Shown here piece after piece: positions 12,207 through 24,070 of a DNA stretch of 64,000 nt. Under the pieces are notes generated by a model that saw nothing but the letters and a program-made list of their open reading frames with translations, searched no databases and was not told the DNA's origin. Source of the DNA: Trileptium ribeirensis (lineage: Eukaryota > Nematoda > Enoplea > Enoplida > Thoracostomopsidae); NCBI GenBank assembly GCA_030248225.1, contig JASANE010012039.1, positions 49,628-113,627 on the forward strand, given 5' to 3'. The first letter of the stretch is position 1. Each line of letters begins with the position of its first letter. Both the position numbers and the translations under genes were made by a program.

Positions 12207-12355
12207 TTAGGGCGGAGTGTTTTTAGATCGCAACAGGAAGATCATGCGGTGTAAAGCAGCAAACCGCCAATACTAGTGGCAAGCTCTAAATTTTGAAGTT
12301 TATCAAAGCGCTTCGAAATACCAGTAAACTCTTGCATCCCCGACTCTTCCGCCAT
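12207..12355 (-). pseudogene. DAPIT-like small ATP-synthase subunit, frameshifted
   Basis: ATG at 12355-12353 opens a 37-residue frame starting MAEESGMQEFTGISKRF and ending in TGA at 12244-12242. Shifting frame at about 12246-12250 continues in IFLLRSKNTPP and a stop at 12209-12207. The order FTGI-K-F ... LAT ... hydrophobic run ... LRSK-TP is that of the DAPIT/USMG5 family (ATP5MK, subunit k of mitochondrial ATP synthase), a roughly 50-60-residue protein with one membrane span that helps hold ATP-synthase dimers in the inner membrane. The stretch between F and LAT is about five residues shorter than in vertebrates. The single frame break could be a pseudogene lesion or an assembly indel. No poly(A) tract or target duplication marks it as a retrocopy. 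The family call rests on remembered motifs, not a search. Confidence 0.4.
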
Positions 12356-12477
12356 TATGCTGCATTACACATCACTGATTACAGTGTCCAGCGTGCAACA
12401 ATTCCTGCAAATCTAAGAAAACCATTTAACTACAGCTAAAATATTAATAGCTAACCCTGTATCTATCCTTTATTCAG

Positions 12478-12631
12478 CCTATGGAAGAAGAATCTTGCCC
12501 GAATTTATGCGATGTTAGGAGCTTATAACGCATCTAAATTCAAAGATTACTACAATGAATACATAGCGAATGCGACTAAAGATGACCGATCTATGATTGC
12601 ACGACATTTGAAGATACAAAACAAGCAATAA
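12478..12631 (+). CDS. Terminal exon, TPR-like
   Basis: A good acceptor (ctaac branch-like site at 12451, then tatctatcctttattcag ending at 12477) opens a frame in phase 2 that encodes 50 residues and stops at TAA 12629-12631, overlapping an AATAAA hexamer. The frame reads LWKKNLARIYAMLGAYNASK..., then a YY-NEYIANATKDDR helix and ...HLKIQNKQ. The spacing W/L-A-IY-LG-Y-A-YY-A fits one tetratricopeptide helix pair, as in LGN- or TTC-type scaffold proteins; this is a family inference. I could not find the upstream exons, so the gene is known only by its end. The DAPIT-like frame lies 120 bp away on the other strand. Confidence 0.42.
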
Positions 12632-12667
12632 AAAATTTCATGCATAAACATTGCCTACAAATTGTGC

Positions 12668-12780
12668 CTTTTAGAAAATGTCAATGAAAAATTTTTGGCG
12701 AATTTACTTAATTTTTAGAAATTAACTTACTTTTATAAAATGTCAATGAAAATTTTTTGGCAAATTTATTTAATTTTGGA
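12668..12780. repeat. Short tandem duplication, ~64 bp
   Basis: Two adjacent blocks share the order ctttta, aaaatgtcaatgaaaa, ttttttggc, aatttattta. The second starts at about 12730. It follows directly after the terminal exon at 12478-12631. Confidence 0.7.
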
Positions 12781-13134
12781 GATATCTGAAGTGCAAGCAA
12801 TATAGGCAGGAAACGCCCAAATTTCCGGATGGTACCCGATACGAACTGTCAGATTAAATTCGTATCAGCAGATATTACCCCCCATAGCTACAGCAAGATC
12901 AGTGCCAATCATTTTTTCAGTGTTCAATAACTAACAAACAGTAAAAATATGGGATAACGCTGTCAAAATTGAAACTTCAGATATACATAGTTAAAACATG
13001 CTGAAATCCGCATTACCGAATGCGGATTTTAGCAAAACATTTTGATATTGTTTAGTATGACGATTTTTAATTAAAAAATTCACGCTGCCTGCTTTAATGC
13101 AGCAGAAATTAATTACTTTAGTTAAATTAACTAT
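12781..13134. other. Spacer before nested array
   Basis: AT-rich with no supported gene. A local palindromic pair, tccgcattaccgaatgcgga, lies at about 13008-13027. Confidence 0.4.
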
Positions 13135-13137
13135 TAT

Positions 13138-15366
13138 TATGAAAATTAACTGGATAAAAAGAGCCTTGATATTCTTAAGAAAAACATTCGTAAGTCATTT
13201 TAACATCAGAAGCTGTTGTTCGCAAGAAAATAGCTTCAGTAATAAGCAAAGTATTACCACGTGATATGCTGAGACCGTTGGGTTGACACACACAGTATTC
13301 TGGTGAAGTTTAGCCAACAATAACGTTTGGTATTACCATGTGCTTTTCTGGCGAAGTAACCTAGTAATGAAGTACACAATTTTTGATTATTAGATTATCT
13401 GTCATGAAAATTAACTAAATAAAAAAAGCCTTGATATTCTTAAGAAAATCTTCTTAAAATTAACTAAATAAAAAGAGCCTTGATATTCTTAAGAAAATCT
13501 TCAACATCCGTAAGTCATTTTAACATCAGCAGCTGTTGTTCGCAAGAAAATAGCTTCAGTAATTAGCATAGTATTACCACGTGATATGCTGAGACCGTTG
13601 GGTTGACACGCACAGTATTCTGGTGAAATTTGGCCAACAATAACGTTTGGTATTACTATGTTCTTTTCTGGCAAAGTAACCTAGTGATAAAGTATACAAT
13701 TTTTGATTATTAGATTATCTTTCATGAAAATTAACTACATAAAAAGAGCATTGATATCCTAGGAAAATCCAGAAAACTACATAAAAAGAGCCTTGATATT
13801 ATTAAGAAAATCTTCAACATCCGTAAGTCATTTTAACATCAGCAGCTGTTGTTCGCAAGAAAATAGCTTCAGTAATTAGCAAAGTATTACCACGTGATAT
13901 GCTGAGACCGTTGGGTTGACACACACAGTATTCTGGTGAAATTTGGCTAACAATAACGTTTGGTATTACTATGTTCTTTTCTGGCAAAGTAACCTAGTGA
14001 TAAAGTATACAATTTTTGATTATTAGATTATCTTTCATGAAAATTATCTACATAAAAAAAACCTATAATATTATTAAATTAAAAAAAAACTACATAAAAA
14101 GAGCCTTGATATTATTAAGAAAATCTTCAACATCCGTAAGTCATTTTAACATCAGCAGCTGTTGTTCGCAAGAAAATAGCTTCAGTAATTAGCATAGTAT
14201 TACCACGTGATATGCTGAGACCGTTGGGTTGACACACACAGTATTCTGGTGAAATTTGGCCAACAATAACGTTTGGTATTACTATGTTCTTTTCTGGCAA
14301 AGTAACCTAGTGATAAAGTATACAATTTTTGATTATTAGATTATCTTTCATGAAAATTAACTACATAAAAAGCGCCTTGATATTATTAAGAAAATCTTCA
14401 ACATCCGTAAGTCATTTTAACATCAGCAGCTGTTGTTCGCAAGAAAATAGCTTCAGTAATTAGCAAAGTATTACCACGTGATATGCTGACACCGTTGGGT
14501 TGACACACACAGTATTCTGGTGAAATTTGGCCAACAATAACGTTTGGTATTACTATGTTCTTTTCTGGCAAAGTAACCTAGTGATAAAGTATACAATTTT
14601 TGATTATTAGATTATCTGTCATGAAAATTAACTAAATAAAAAGAGCCTTGATATTTTTAAGAAAATCTTCTGAAAATTAACTAAATAAAAAGAGCCTTGA
14701 TATTATTAAGAAAATCTTCAACATCCGTAAGTCATTTTAACATCAGCAGCTGTTGTTCGCAAGAAAATAGCTTCAGTAATTAGCAAAGTATTACCACGTG
14801 ATATGCTGAGACCGTTGGGTTGACACACACAGTATTCTGGTGAAATTTGGCTAACAATAACGTTTGGTATTACCATGTGCTTTTCTGGCGAAGTAACCTA
14901 GTAATGAAGTATACAATTTTTGATTATTAGATTATCTTTCATGAAAATTAACTAAATAAAAAGAGCCTTGATATTCTTAAGAAAATCTTCTGAAAATTAA
15001 CTAAATAAAAAGAGCCTTGATATTATTAAGAAAATCTTCAACATCCGTAAGTCATATTAACATCAGCAGCTGTTGTTCGCAAGAAAATAGCTTCAGTAAT
15101 TAGCAAAGTATTACCACGTGATATGCTGAGACCGTTGGGTTGACACACACAGTATTCTGGTGAAATTTGGCTAACAATAACGTTTGGTATTACCATGTGC
15201 TTTTCTGGCGAAGTAACCTAGTAATGAAGTATACAATTTTTGATTATTAGATTATCTTTCATGAAAATTAACTAAATAAAAAGAGCCTTGATATTCTTAA
15301 GAAAATCTTCTGAAAATTAACTAAATAAAAAGAGCCTTGATATTATTAAGAAAATCTTCAACATCC
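13138..15366. repeat. Nested tandem array, 271-320-bp units
   Basis: The landmark cgtaagtca(t/t)ttaacatc occurs at 13189, 13509, 13822, 14135, 14406, 14726 and 15046, so the spacings are 320, 313, 313, 271, 320 and 320 bp. Seven units are followed by an eighth that stops at 15366. Length varies because each unit carries one or two copies of a ~45-bp subrepeat (aaattaactaaataaaaaga...cttaagaaaatcttc): the 271-bp unit has one, the 313-320-bp units two. Each unit contains CACGTG (accacgtgatatgctga). No reading frame is conserved across units. Confidence 0.95.
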
Positions 15367-15379
15367 CAATCCGATTTGA

Positions 15380-18300
15380 ATGATGTCAAGACCATGAAAA
15401 TCTTAAGTCGTTCCGGGTCAGGGGTCAAAATGTGGGTTTTTACCTTATTTCGGTACCCTTCACGGAGGCAATGTTGTTTTTATTTTAACTTTGCCAATTT
15501 TTTATCTGGGTGGTTGTATTTCATAGTAAAATGATAAATGCTGATGCCTCTTTATTTGTTTTACCAATTAAGGCTCCGATTCTTGCAACTACTGCATTTT
15601 AGCACGGCACCTCATAAAGTCTTTCAAACCAAAATTAGAAAATTTGTTTTGACGTCCTGGGCGGCTGAACAGATTTGGGGTCCGGTTCCGGGGTTAGGGG
15701 TCAAAATGTGAGTTTTTTTACCTTATTTTAATTTACCCTTTATGTGCAAACAATGTTGCTTTTATTTTTTAACTTTCGAATTTTTTATCTGGTTGGTTAT
15801 ATTTACATAGTCAATGATAAATGCCGATGCCTGCTTTTTTTTTTTTACGATTAAGGCTCCGAATTTGCAGTTATAGCGTTTGAGGTATAGGCACCATCAT
15901 AGTTTATGCGACCAAAATTAGAAAATTTGTTCTGACGTCCTTGGCGGCTGAAAAGCTTCATTTTGGGGTTTCCGGGCATGGGAAAGTCAATTGCCGGGGC
16001 TGCTTTTACTCTGCGTCCCCATGGTTCCATGGGTACTGGGTTATGGGCGCCTCCATGGTTCATGAGAAAAAAATTCCCAATTTTATTGTGACGTCCTGGT
16101 AGGCTGACAAGTTTGCACTTGGGAGGAGTTTCATGCATAGGAAACTTAGTTACTGGTGTTTAATATTGCTGTAACTTACGATGTGTATTGTGTGAATATC
16201 CACATATGGCATATCGACATATGCTATCGAGAGTTAATCCACTGTCCACGCAAAAGGCGTAGGTGTATCTATGCTTCACTACGTTCTGAAATCTACGCTA
16301 GAGTTACTAGCGTACGGTCAACGTACCCCATAAGAAAATGTCTGTTTTGCTTTGTTTCGTTATATACTGCGTGCAGTGCATCAAGATATATATTTATATG
16401 TTTTCCGGTAGGCAGAATACGATGGTTTGGTTGTCCAGAGTTTAGCACAAATATGTTCTTCATGCTTGTTGTATTGTGTGATGTCCAGCATATGGCATGT
16501 TTCTTCATGCTTTGTCAGTTGTTTTCGATGGGATGGGTTAGGGTTAACGGTGTTTTAGGATTTACTACTGGTTCAGGGCTGGGAAGAGGGTTCAGGGTGG
16601 TACATACATCAAACATAACATGATACAGGTGATTAAACAAAAATGAAAATTAAAAAATAAAACCATGTTGTTAGTTTCGCCGAATAAAATGGCTTGATTG
16701 TATAAGAGACCAGCACAAATATTTTATGCATTTTTATAGACTTTCAGTGAGTTTACGATTCCCGAGATTTCTAGGATATAATCTGTTTTTCAGAAATTTG
16801 GTTATGTATGTGCGGAGGGAGGTATGATGAATGGCCTACATATGAGTTATTTTGGTATGCTGAATACGATGGCTTGGTTATATAGAAACCAACATCGGAA
16901 GTTTTCAATAGATTTACGCTAAGTGAACTCGTTTTTAAGAATACAGTCTGACTTCAGTAGGTTGGTTATCAGAACGTAATGAAACGTAAGTGGAGATTGT
17001 GTGTACCAGTGGTGAAATCTTTTAAATTAGGTGTGTGTGATCGGCCATAACTCGAGAACGCCTTAACCGATTTTCATGATCTTTGGCTCATTAGAACCGG
17101 GATAGTTGATGTACTTTCTCCGAGCGATTTTTTTTGATTGGGGGTTGGTTCAGGTGACAAAACGTAGGTTTTTGTCCCAGTTTAGAATCCTTCATGGCAG
17201 CAAGGTATTTTTATCTTAACTATTGTTTTTTTCTCTGGATGAGATTTATTTAGTAGTAGAATGCATCAAAAGCCGATGCCTCTTTTTTTGTTTCGATTAA
17301 GGTTCTGGTTCTGATTTTATGGGTTTGCGGTACGGATTATGGCGCCCCCAATGGTCCTGCGACCGAAATTTGAAAATCTTGTGGCGTCTTGGGCGCATTG
17401 CAAAGTATCATTTAGAGATTTTCAGGCATCGGAAAGTCATTGCGAGGGCTGCTTTTACTCTGCGTACCATGGTTTCCATGGGTACTGGGGTATATGGCGC
17501 CCTCCATGGTTAGTGAAGAAAAAAATTCCCAATTTTATTGTGACGTCCTGGGAGGCTGACAGCTTTTGCCGCTTCGAAGGTATTCATGCGGTAGGAAACT
17601 TCTGTTACTGGTGTAAGTTTTGCTGTAACTTACGATGTTTTGTGTAATCTCCACCCATGGCATATCGACATATGCTCTCTAAAAAAGCTAATAGGCTGCC
17701 CACGCAAAAGGCTTAGAAGTATCTATGCTTCCGCTCCGTTCTGCAGTATTCTGGCTAAAGCTCCTAGCATTAAAGTAAAAGTAATTCCCATAATAAAAAA
17801 TGTCTGTACTGCTTCTGTTTCGTTATATACTGCGTGCAGTGCATCAAGATATATATTTATATGTTTTCCGGTAGGCAGAATACGATGGTTTGGTTATCCA
17901 GAGACCAGCACAAATATGTTCTTCATGCTTGTTGTATTGTGTGATGTCCACATATGGCATGTTCTTCATGCTTTGTCAGTTGTTTTCGATGGGATGGGTT
18001 AGGGTCAACGGTGTTTTAGGATTTTCTATTGGTTCAGGGCTCAAGAGGTTTCAGGGTGGTACATACATCAAACATAACATGATACAGGTGATTAAACAAA
18101 ATGAAAATTAAAAAATGAAACCACGTTGTTCGTTTCGCCGAATAAGATGGCTTGATTGTATAGAGACCAGCACAAATATTTTATGCATTTTTATAGACTT
18201 TCAGTGAGTTTACGATTCCCGGAGTTCTAGGATATAGTATGTCTTCAGAAATTTGGTTATGTATTGCGTACGGGGCATCATGAATGGCCTACATATAGTT

Positions 18301-19440
18301 ATTTTGGTATGCTGAATACGATGGCTTGGTTATATAGAAACCAACATCGGAAGTTTTCAATAGATTTACGCTCAGTGAACCCGTTTTCAAGAATATAGTC
18401 TGACTTCAGTAGGTTGGTTATCAGAACGTAATGAAACGTAGTGGAGATTGTGTGTTGCAGTGGTGAAATCTTTTAAATTAGGTGTGTGTGATCGGCCATA
18501 ACTCGAGAACGCCTTAACCGATTTTCATGATCTTGGGCTCATTAGAACCGGGATAGTTGATGTACATCTCCGAGCGATTTTTTTTGATTTGGGGTCTGGT
18601 TCAGGGGTCAAAACGTAGGTTTTTGTCCCCATTTTAGTACCCTTCACGGAAGCAAGGTTATTTTTATCTTAACTATCGTTTTTTTCTCTGGATGATTTTA
18701 TTTCATAGTAAAATGATAAAAGCCGATGCCTCTTTTTTGTTTTTCGATTAAGGTTCTGGTTCTGGATTTATGGGGTTTGCGGTACGGGGGTATGGCGCCC
18801 AATGGTCCCTCGACCCGAAATTTGAAAATCTGTTATGACGTCTTGGGCGGCTGAAAAGTTTCACTTGGTGGTTTTCGGGCATGGGAAAACTCATCGCCGG
18901 TATTGGTTTTGCTCTGCGACCCATGGGTACGGGGGTATGACTCCCCATAATTGGGGGTCAGAGGTCAAAATGAGGGTTTTTAATACCTTTCACGGAAGCA
19001 AGGTTGTTTTTATCTTAACATTCGAATTTCTTTCTCTGGTTGGTTCTATTTCATAGTAAAATGATAAATGTCGATGTCTTTTTTGTTTTACGATTAAGGC
19101 TCCGGTTCTGGAGTTATGAGGTTTGACGTACCCTCGTGGCTTACTGGACCCAAAATTTGAAAATTTGTTCTGACGTCTTGGGCGGCTGAAGAGAGTTGCA
19201 CCTGGGCGTTTTGGGGTATGGGAAAAGTTATTGCCGGTGTTAGTTTTGTTGTAACTTCTGCGGGTATCGTGTGATGTCCACATATAGCATATCGACGAAT
19301 GCTATCGTGAGCTGATTTGATGTGCACACAAAAGGTGTAGGCGTAGGTGTATCTATGCTTCACTACGTTATGCAATCTCCATAGAGTTATTAGTATATGG
19401 CGCACACGTCACCAAGAATGGTCTATATGCGTGATATTGC
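15380..19440. repeat. Complex repeat block, ~1.45-kb tandem segments
   Basis: A segment starting gattaaggctccg and containing ctgcttttactctgcgt, attcccaattttattgtgac, catatcgacatatgct, tgcgtgcagtgcatcaagat and ggccataactcgagaacg occurs at about 15848-17240 and again at 17297-18720, with a rearranged third copy at 18748-19420. The lead-in (gggtcaaaatgtgggttttt, cacggaagcaagg, agtaaaatgataaatgc) appears at 15405, 15690, 17150, 18600 and 18955. The 16.3-17.0 and 17.8-18.4 kb parts contain the same ~175-bp monomers as the element at 35.1-36.5 kb. The 155-, 120- and 103-codon frames here fall inside these repeats and are not conserved in frame between copies. Confidence 0.85.
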
Positions 19441-19689
19441 TCTCAATTGTAGAACAACGGGCCGCACCATGTTAATCTGGTTAACACAGCAGCTCAACAT
19501 CTTTTTAAAACGTTCCTTTTTCTAACAGACTAATTTTATCAAATCTAAGAGCAATCGTCGTCCCAGGGCTGATTTTACGTGATCTTGAGTTTCCAACGTG
19601 TGTCCGTCCGGGCGGACCTGAGAAGATAAAGAAAAAGGGAGAATACGATGCTCTGTCATGATAAGTGCAGCGCAGAAGGAGAATGCTGT

Positions 19690-20310
19690 CGAATTCTAAT
19701 CAGACCTGCTTTAGTTCCGACTCACACACCGCGACCCGGTGGCGCAGCCACAGATGTAACCCGGAATGACCCGGCATCATCTCTGATGGCTCTCTACCAA
19801 GGTTTTCAAGGCTACTGAAAATGCAGGAGTGATTCATTTGATCACATCGGTGACCGATGTACCCTGATTGGAATGGTACTATGTATTCGTTGGGAATGCT
19901 ACAATTGTTGAATCCGCGATTATATAGGTTTCCGAGAGTGCTGAAAACGATGAGATGAGTGATTTGAATGTATGCGATGTGCCTTTTTAGAATGGTACTG
20001 TATCCCTGGGACCTCCTCTCAGAAGTGCGCATGATTCCATCATATCCCACATAATGCTATAATTTGTTGCATCTGTGATTGTTAAAGGCTTTTCTAGGTT
20101 GTTGTAAATATGGAGTGCGTAATATGAATGTATTTATTAACGTTGTCTTGTACCCTTTTTAGTATGGTACTGTATCCCCTGTAACACCTCTACACTGGAA
20201 CCATGCAGGATGTCCTGGTTTTGGTCTATCGTTATAATTTGGTGGATCTATGATTATGAAGGGTTTCGATGTTTGCTGACAACGATACATTATTAAATGG
20301 AATTTACACG
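19690..20310. repeat. Degenerate ~175-bp satellite, cluster 1
   Basis: Recurring landmarks in order are aatgctataatttgttgcatc, gtgattgt-aaggttttc, gctgaaaacgatg-agtgatt, gtgaccgatgtaccc, ttggaatggtactgtatcc and catgcatgatt. Three to four divergent monomers are present. The same monomer makes the clusters at 27.05-27.24 and 28.90-29.77 kb. The 107- and 116-codon minus-strand frames here cross the repeats and are not taken as genes. Confidence 0.75.
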
Positions 20311-20593
20311 TGACTTTAAATGTCACTTGCTGTGCCCTGGTGGGTTGACTCATCTTCCAGTTTGGTTGTACTGCATATAGATTTGTAAGAGTGGGTACCA
20401 TTTCCCTTTTTAAATGAATGGTTCCGGTTATTCCTATGTCTGTGGATAATTCTAATAATTTGACATTGTTCTTTGTTTTCACTACGCGGTCTTCAGTCGT
20501 CGTTACGCTGAAAATTGGCTTACTCTAATTCTAACCCTGTTACGGTATAGGATCAAATTATTTGGATATGGCTTTTCACTATATGTTCGGTTC

Positions 20594-20788
20594 AGCGGCG
20601 TGCTACGGGTCTCTCCAAGGTTTGATAAAACATCTACGGTTTTATATGGGGGCCCCTACCTAGCGTTTGTAGGAGACAATGTGTATGACGGTAGCCTCAC
20701 TTTTCGAAATAAAGCAACCTCTCCAATCCAATGCAAAATGACGAACGCGGGATTTTTATATAAAATATGCATTAAAACCGTTGTGTAA
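20594..20788 (+). CDS. MSP/VAP-domain-like exon
   Basis: An acceptor-like site (atatgttcggttcag, ending at 20593) leads into a frame that stops at TAA 20786-20788. The frame includes LYGGPYLAFVGD, then SLTFRNKATSPIQCKMT and YKICIKTVV. The spacing P-L-F-G ... L-L-N ... P-I-x-x-K ... Y fits the first half of a major-sperm-protein (MSP) domain as in VAP proteins, which tether the ER to other membranes by binding FFAT motifs. A VAP would need further exons with the FFAT-binding residues and a C-terminal membrane anchor; I find none downstream. The frame is also open upstream of the acceptor to about 20480. It may be an exon, a decayed copy, or a coincidence of composition. Confidence 0.3.
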   Translation, partial: SGVLRVSPRFDKTSTVLYGGPYLAFVGDNVYDGSLTFRNKATSPIQCKMTNAGFLYKICIKTVV

Positions 20789-23700
20789 TTTTACCTCTTA
20801 TAATCATTTTAGGTAGAATTTATCATGCTTGCCCTGCCACAACTAAGCTGATATTCTCTTACTATTTTAGTTATATGTTAAGTGGCGTTGTCAACCTAAA
20901 AATCTTCTGCAGCGTCGCTAACAGCATGCTAGGCAGACAGTGAAAGCACATTGCAGCGATTTGTTGCCACCCGTTTGGAAGTCTGCGCCAAAAGGGGCAT
21001 CCTGCTGCCCATATTGAAGTCCCACTTATATTACAGGGTTGCTTGTCAAGGCACATTTTAAAATGTAAGTATGTGTGTTTCTTAGTGTTTACACACTAGT
21101 GCACTTCCCCAATTTGAGCTCGCCTCAAATTTTCCCAGCACTCTTCGTCGTGGTTGCTTCTCTCGGGGTCAAGAAAAAAGCTTTATTTTATACAAGTTAA
21201 AGTGTTTTGTAAAATAAAGCTGGCATTCTAGTTCTAAAATAAAATATATTCGCGATCGCTGCAACTTTTTACAGCAATAAATTTATCGTATATGCACTAT
21301 TTTTTCAAAAACACACATTCTTGATTGTTGTGCTTTTTTATAGAAAACTTCCACCCATTTCAAACAGATACGGAAGGCATATGCGAGAGCTGATTGATTA
21401 CTGAAAGTATCTCATATGTTGTAAAAATAACGAGCTTTTTTAGTAAAGATGAAAAGCGGTCGAAATTATTTGGCCCGGCCCGTTTATAACCGAGGGTCCA
21501 CCCACTCAATATAAATGATACATGCGATGTAAAACTAAGCTTGAAATGATGACAGAAAATTTTAAAATGAACCCAAGGTTATCGAACTGTGTGCTAAAAT
21601 TTTTAGCCAGCAGGACACAAAAACAAAAGATTTCTTTCAGGGTTACCACAATTTTTTCAGCTGCAAATTTCCCGTTTCTATCTGCTTTTCCAGATTTATC
21701 ATCAAAACACGAAAGGTCGCACGGATATTGCCCTTTTCGTGCATTATTTTAGGTCTCATGAATCCTTTCCTAGGGCACATGTTGTTGGAATATTTACGAT
21801 TTTAAAAATGTATTTTGAAAACATTTTGATCAAAATTTGGAACAACAAATTCATGAAAAATTCAAAGTCGTAAAACTTAGTCTGGTTCTCGTAAAACGGG
21901 TGGGGTAATAATTAATATCACAAAGCCTTTATCAATAAACCCAAATTTAGCTGGAAAATATATTTGTGATGAAAAATTAATACCAAACGCGTCTTTTGTG
22001 CATTTGACTTAACAGTTACGGGGATTTAAAGACAAAAATGATTATTGGGATTCTAGAAACACATGATTGGCGCGTACACAAAACTCTTCAGTAGATTGAT
22101 GTTTACGCAGAAAATTTTTTGGCGCATAATAGAATGTAGATGTGCAGCTACCTTTGTATTTGCGTTGCTTCAATCAGTTCCTACCCAAATTCTGACAAAA
22201 TAGCCACGATATGGATAGTTTGATTTTCCGGGTATTCGGCTCTCCCAACATTTTAAGTTATAAATATTCGAAGACGCATGAGATTAAAAATCGCAGAATT
22301 CTCTCATCGAACCTACAGCATTGCCGCTATCCATTATCAGATCAGAGGTTCGTGCTTGCGAAAGTTTTTGACCGGTAGGTACGCGCGAAAGTGAAGGCTT
22401 GTCTATAGATTACCACTAGGCCCGTCCTGGGCCTCAGAGAATTTTTTTCAGGAACGCGAATGCCGCAAACTATAAACTAACATTCTTTGACTTTGTAAGT
22501 GTTTCATTGTTCATTTTAGACTATTTTGCATTTATGTTCGTAATACTTATTACCATGATAGTGGCGTTCGTCGCCCAAGCTATGTGCCGCAGAAAGTTGC
22601 CCAGTTTCGTTATCCACCGGCCTAGCAGCTGCCTTTAGCAAAAGGTTAAGAATATTGTAAAACTGATAAGAACACTGTTCCATGATCTTTATTACAGAAC
22701 GAGTTGCACAAATCGCTTAGTTTTCGGACAGATACCCACTAACACAGCCTATCCGAATAGCACTCACTAAAAGGAACCGAACTGTTCACTCTTTAAAACA
22801 GAGCTCAGTAGAAGGAATAATGTTGTCATTTCGATTATCTGAGTGAACAGTGTGTTTCTAGAGTAATTTAACCTGTTAAAACATTTGATTTCATTGTTAT
22901 AAACTCGTTTTGAGTATGTCATTAACCCTGCAAGACGGTGCACTGTGCAAAAAATAATTTGAGGATAAAAATATAGAATTTGGATGTGTTTGTATGTGGG
23001 TTTTTTTTGATTGCTGAATTCAAAAAGCAATCGTATTCGCGTTGTACTCATCAAGCTGTGTAAGCCCTAGGGCCAACAACGTTAAGGTGACGATTCGTAT
23101 TATATTTCTTACATGATGTGATTTATAAATTTAAAAACTTTTCGTTTAAAGCATTACTGATATGTTATTGTTATTCTGCGAATTCAAATGGACTCAGAAA
23201 GCTCGATATGTATTGCAATGGTCACCGAATGCAAACATACAACAGTTGCTCCGTTTCCATTCGATGCGCAAGTAACTGGTGTACATATGTTCACTTTTAT
23301 CGTCGAAAACATTTCGGACCGGAAACTTTCGGCCGAGCTTTGAGCTTTTTGAAAACTTGAAAATTTTCATCGTACGCTCGAAGCCCTATCTGACCCGAAC
23401 GAAAACGAGACAGGCCCGGCCTATGAACCGTGCTTCGGACCTAATTTTTCATCTCTACCGCATTTTGGTGAAATTTGGCATGTCCATTTTGGTTTTAGGT
23501 GATCATAACTCAACTTTGACTGGGTGTATTGATTCGCGATTGAAGGTTTTAAATCTTTATTTTTTGCCCTTTATGTGGCGCAAAGCCAGATTCAACATCT
23601 TTTTTCTTAAAAGGGCTATGGTCGGGCCCTGAAGTGGCCCCAAAAGCCACGTTATTTGTATTTCATCTCGACAACCGGTGCAGACGTCTGAGTCAATTTG

Positions 23701-23810
23701 TCGTATTTCTTATTTTGTAGATCAAATACGCCTTGATTGTATGTAACGTTTTACTGCTATGTTGGTTTAGTATGTGGGATTTGGATTAATGAGATTTTAA
23801 AAGCGGTGCG
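20789..23810. other. Unassigned stretch, no supported gene
   Basis: Mostly AT-rich. Open frames of 61-117 codons (21522-21752, 22767-23054 minus, 23118-23360, 23279-23632) are chance-length and match nothing I know. Sequence at 23290-23660 is less AT-rich, with phrases such as tttcggccgagctttgagct, and could be a decayed transposon. Confidence 0.4.
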
Positions 23811-23814
23811 TGCG

Positions 23815-24070
23815 ATTCAAAATACACGAAAAATGCAATATCTCCGTAACTGCTCGAGCTTTATTATATAGGTGTTTTATTGGTCGCATTTTGAAGAGCA
23901 ATTCTCTATTACACATGGTGTGTCGCTACTTTCATTATTTGCGCGGCAATGTTACGGCAAAATGTGTTTATGAATGTGCTTATGATACCCATAATACACG
24001 AATAGTATATATTCGTAACTAACTACTCGATCTATTTTATCATCAGCGGTCGAGCTTGCCTTCGTTTCAT
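23815..24070. repeat. Dispersed repeat related to 7.3 kb
   Basis: Block 23817-23905 carries acacgaaaaatgcaatatc, gtaactgctcgag, tatataggt and ggtcgcattttgaa in the same order as 7300-7400. A second, weaker version (ataatacacgaatagtatat, gtaactaactactcgatc) follows at 23990-24040. Non-coding. Confidence 0.45.

Noticed and set aside
16537..16550. gggttagggttaac, telomere-like.
   Set aside because: Only one and a half TTAGGG units within a dispersed repeat; not a telomere tract.
16156..16623. 155-codon open frame, and 120-codon frame at 17640-18002.
   Set aside because: They lie in two copies of the same repeat; the frame is interrupted differently in each, so it is not maintained as protein.
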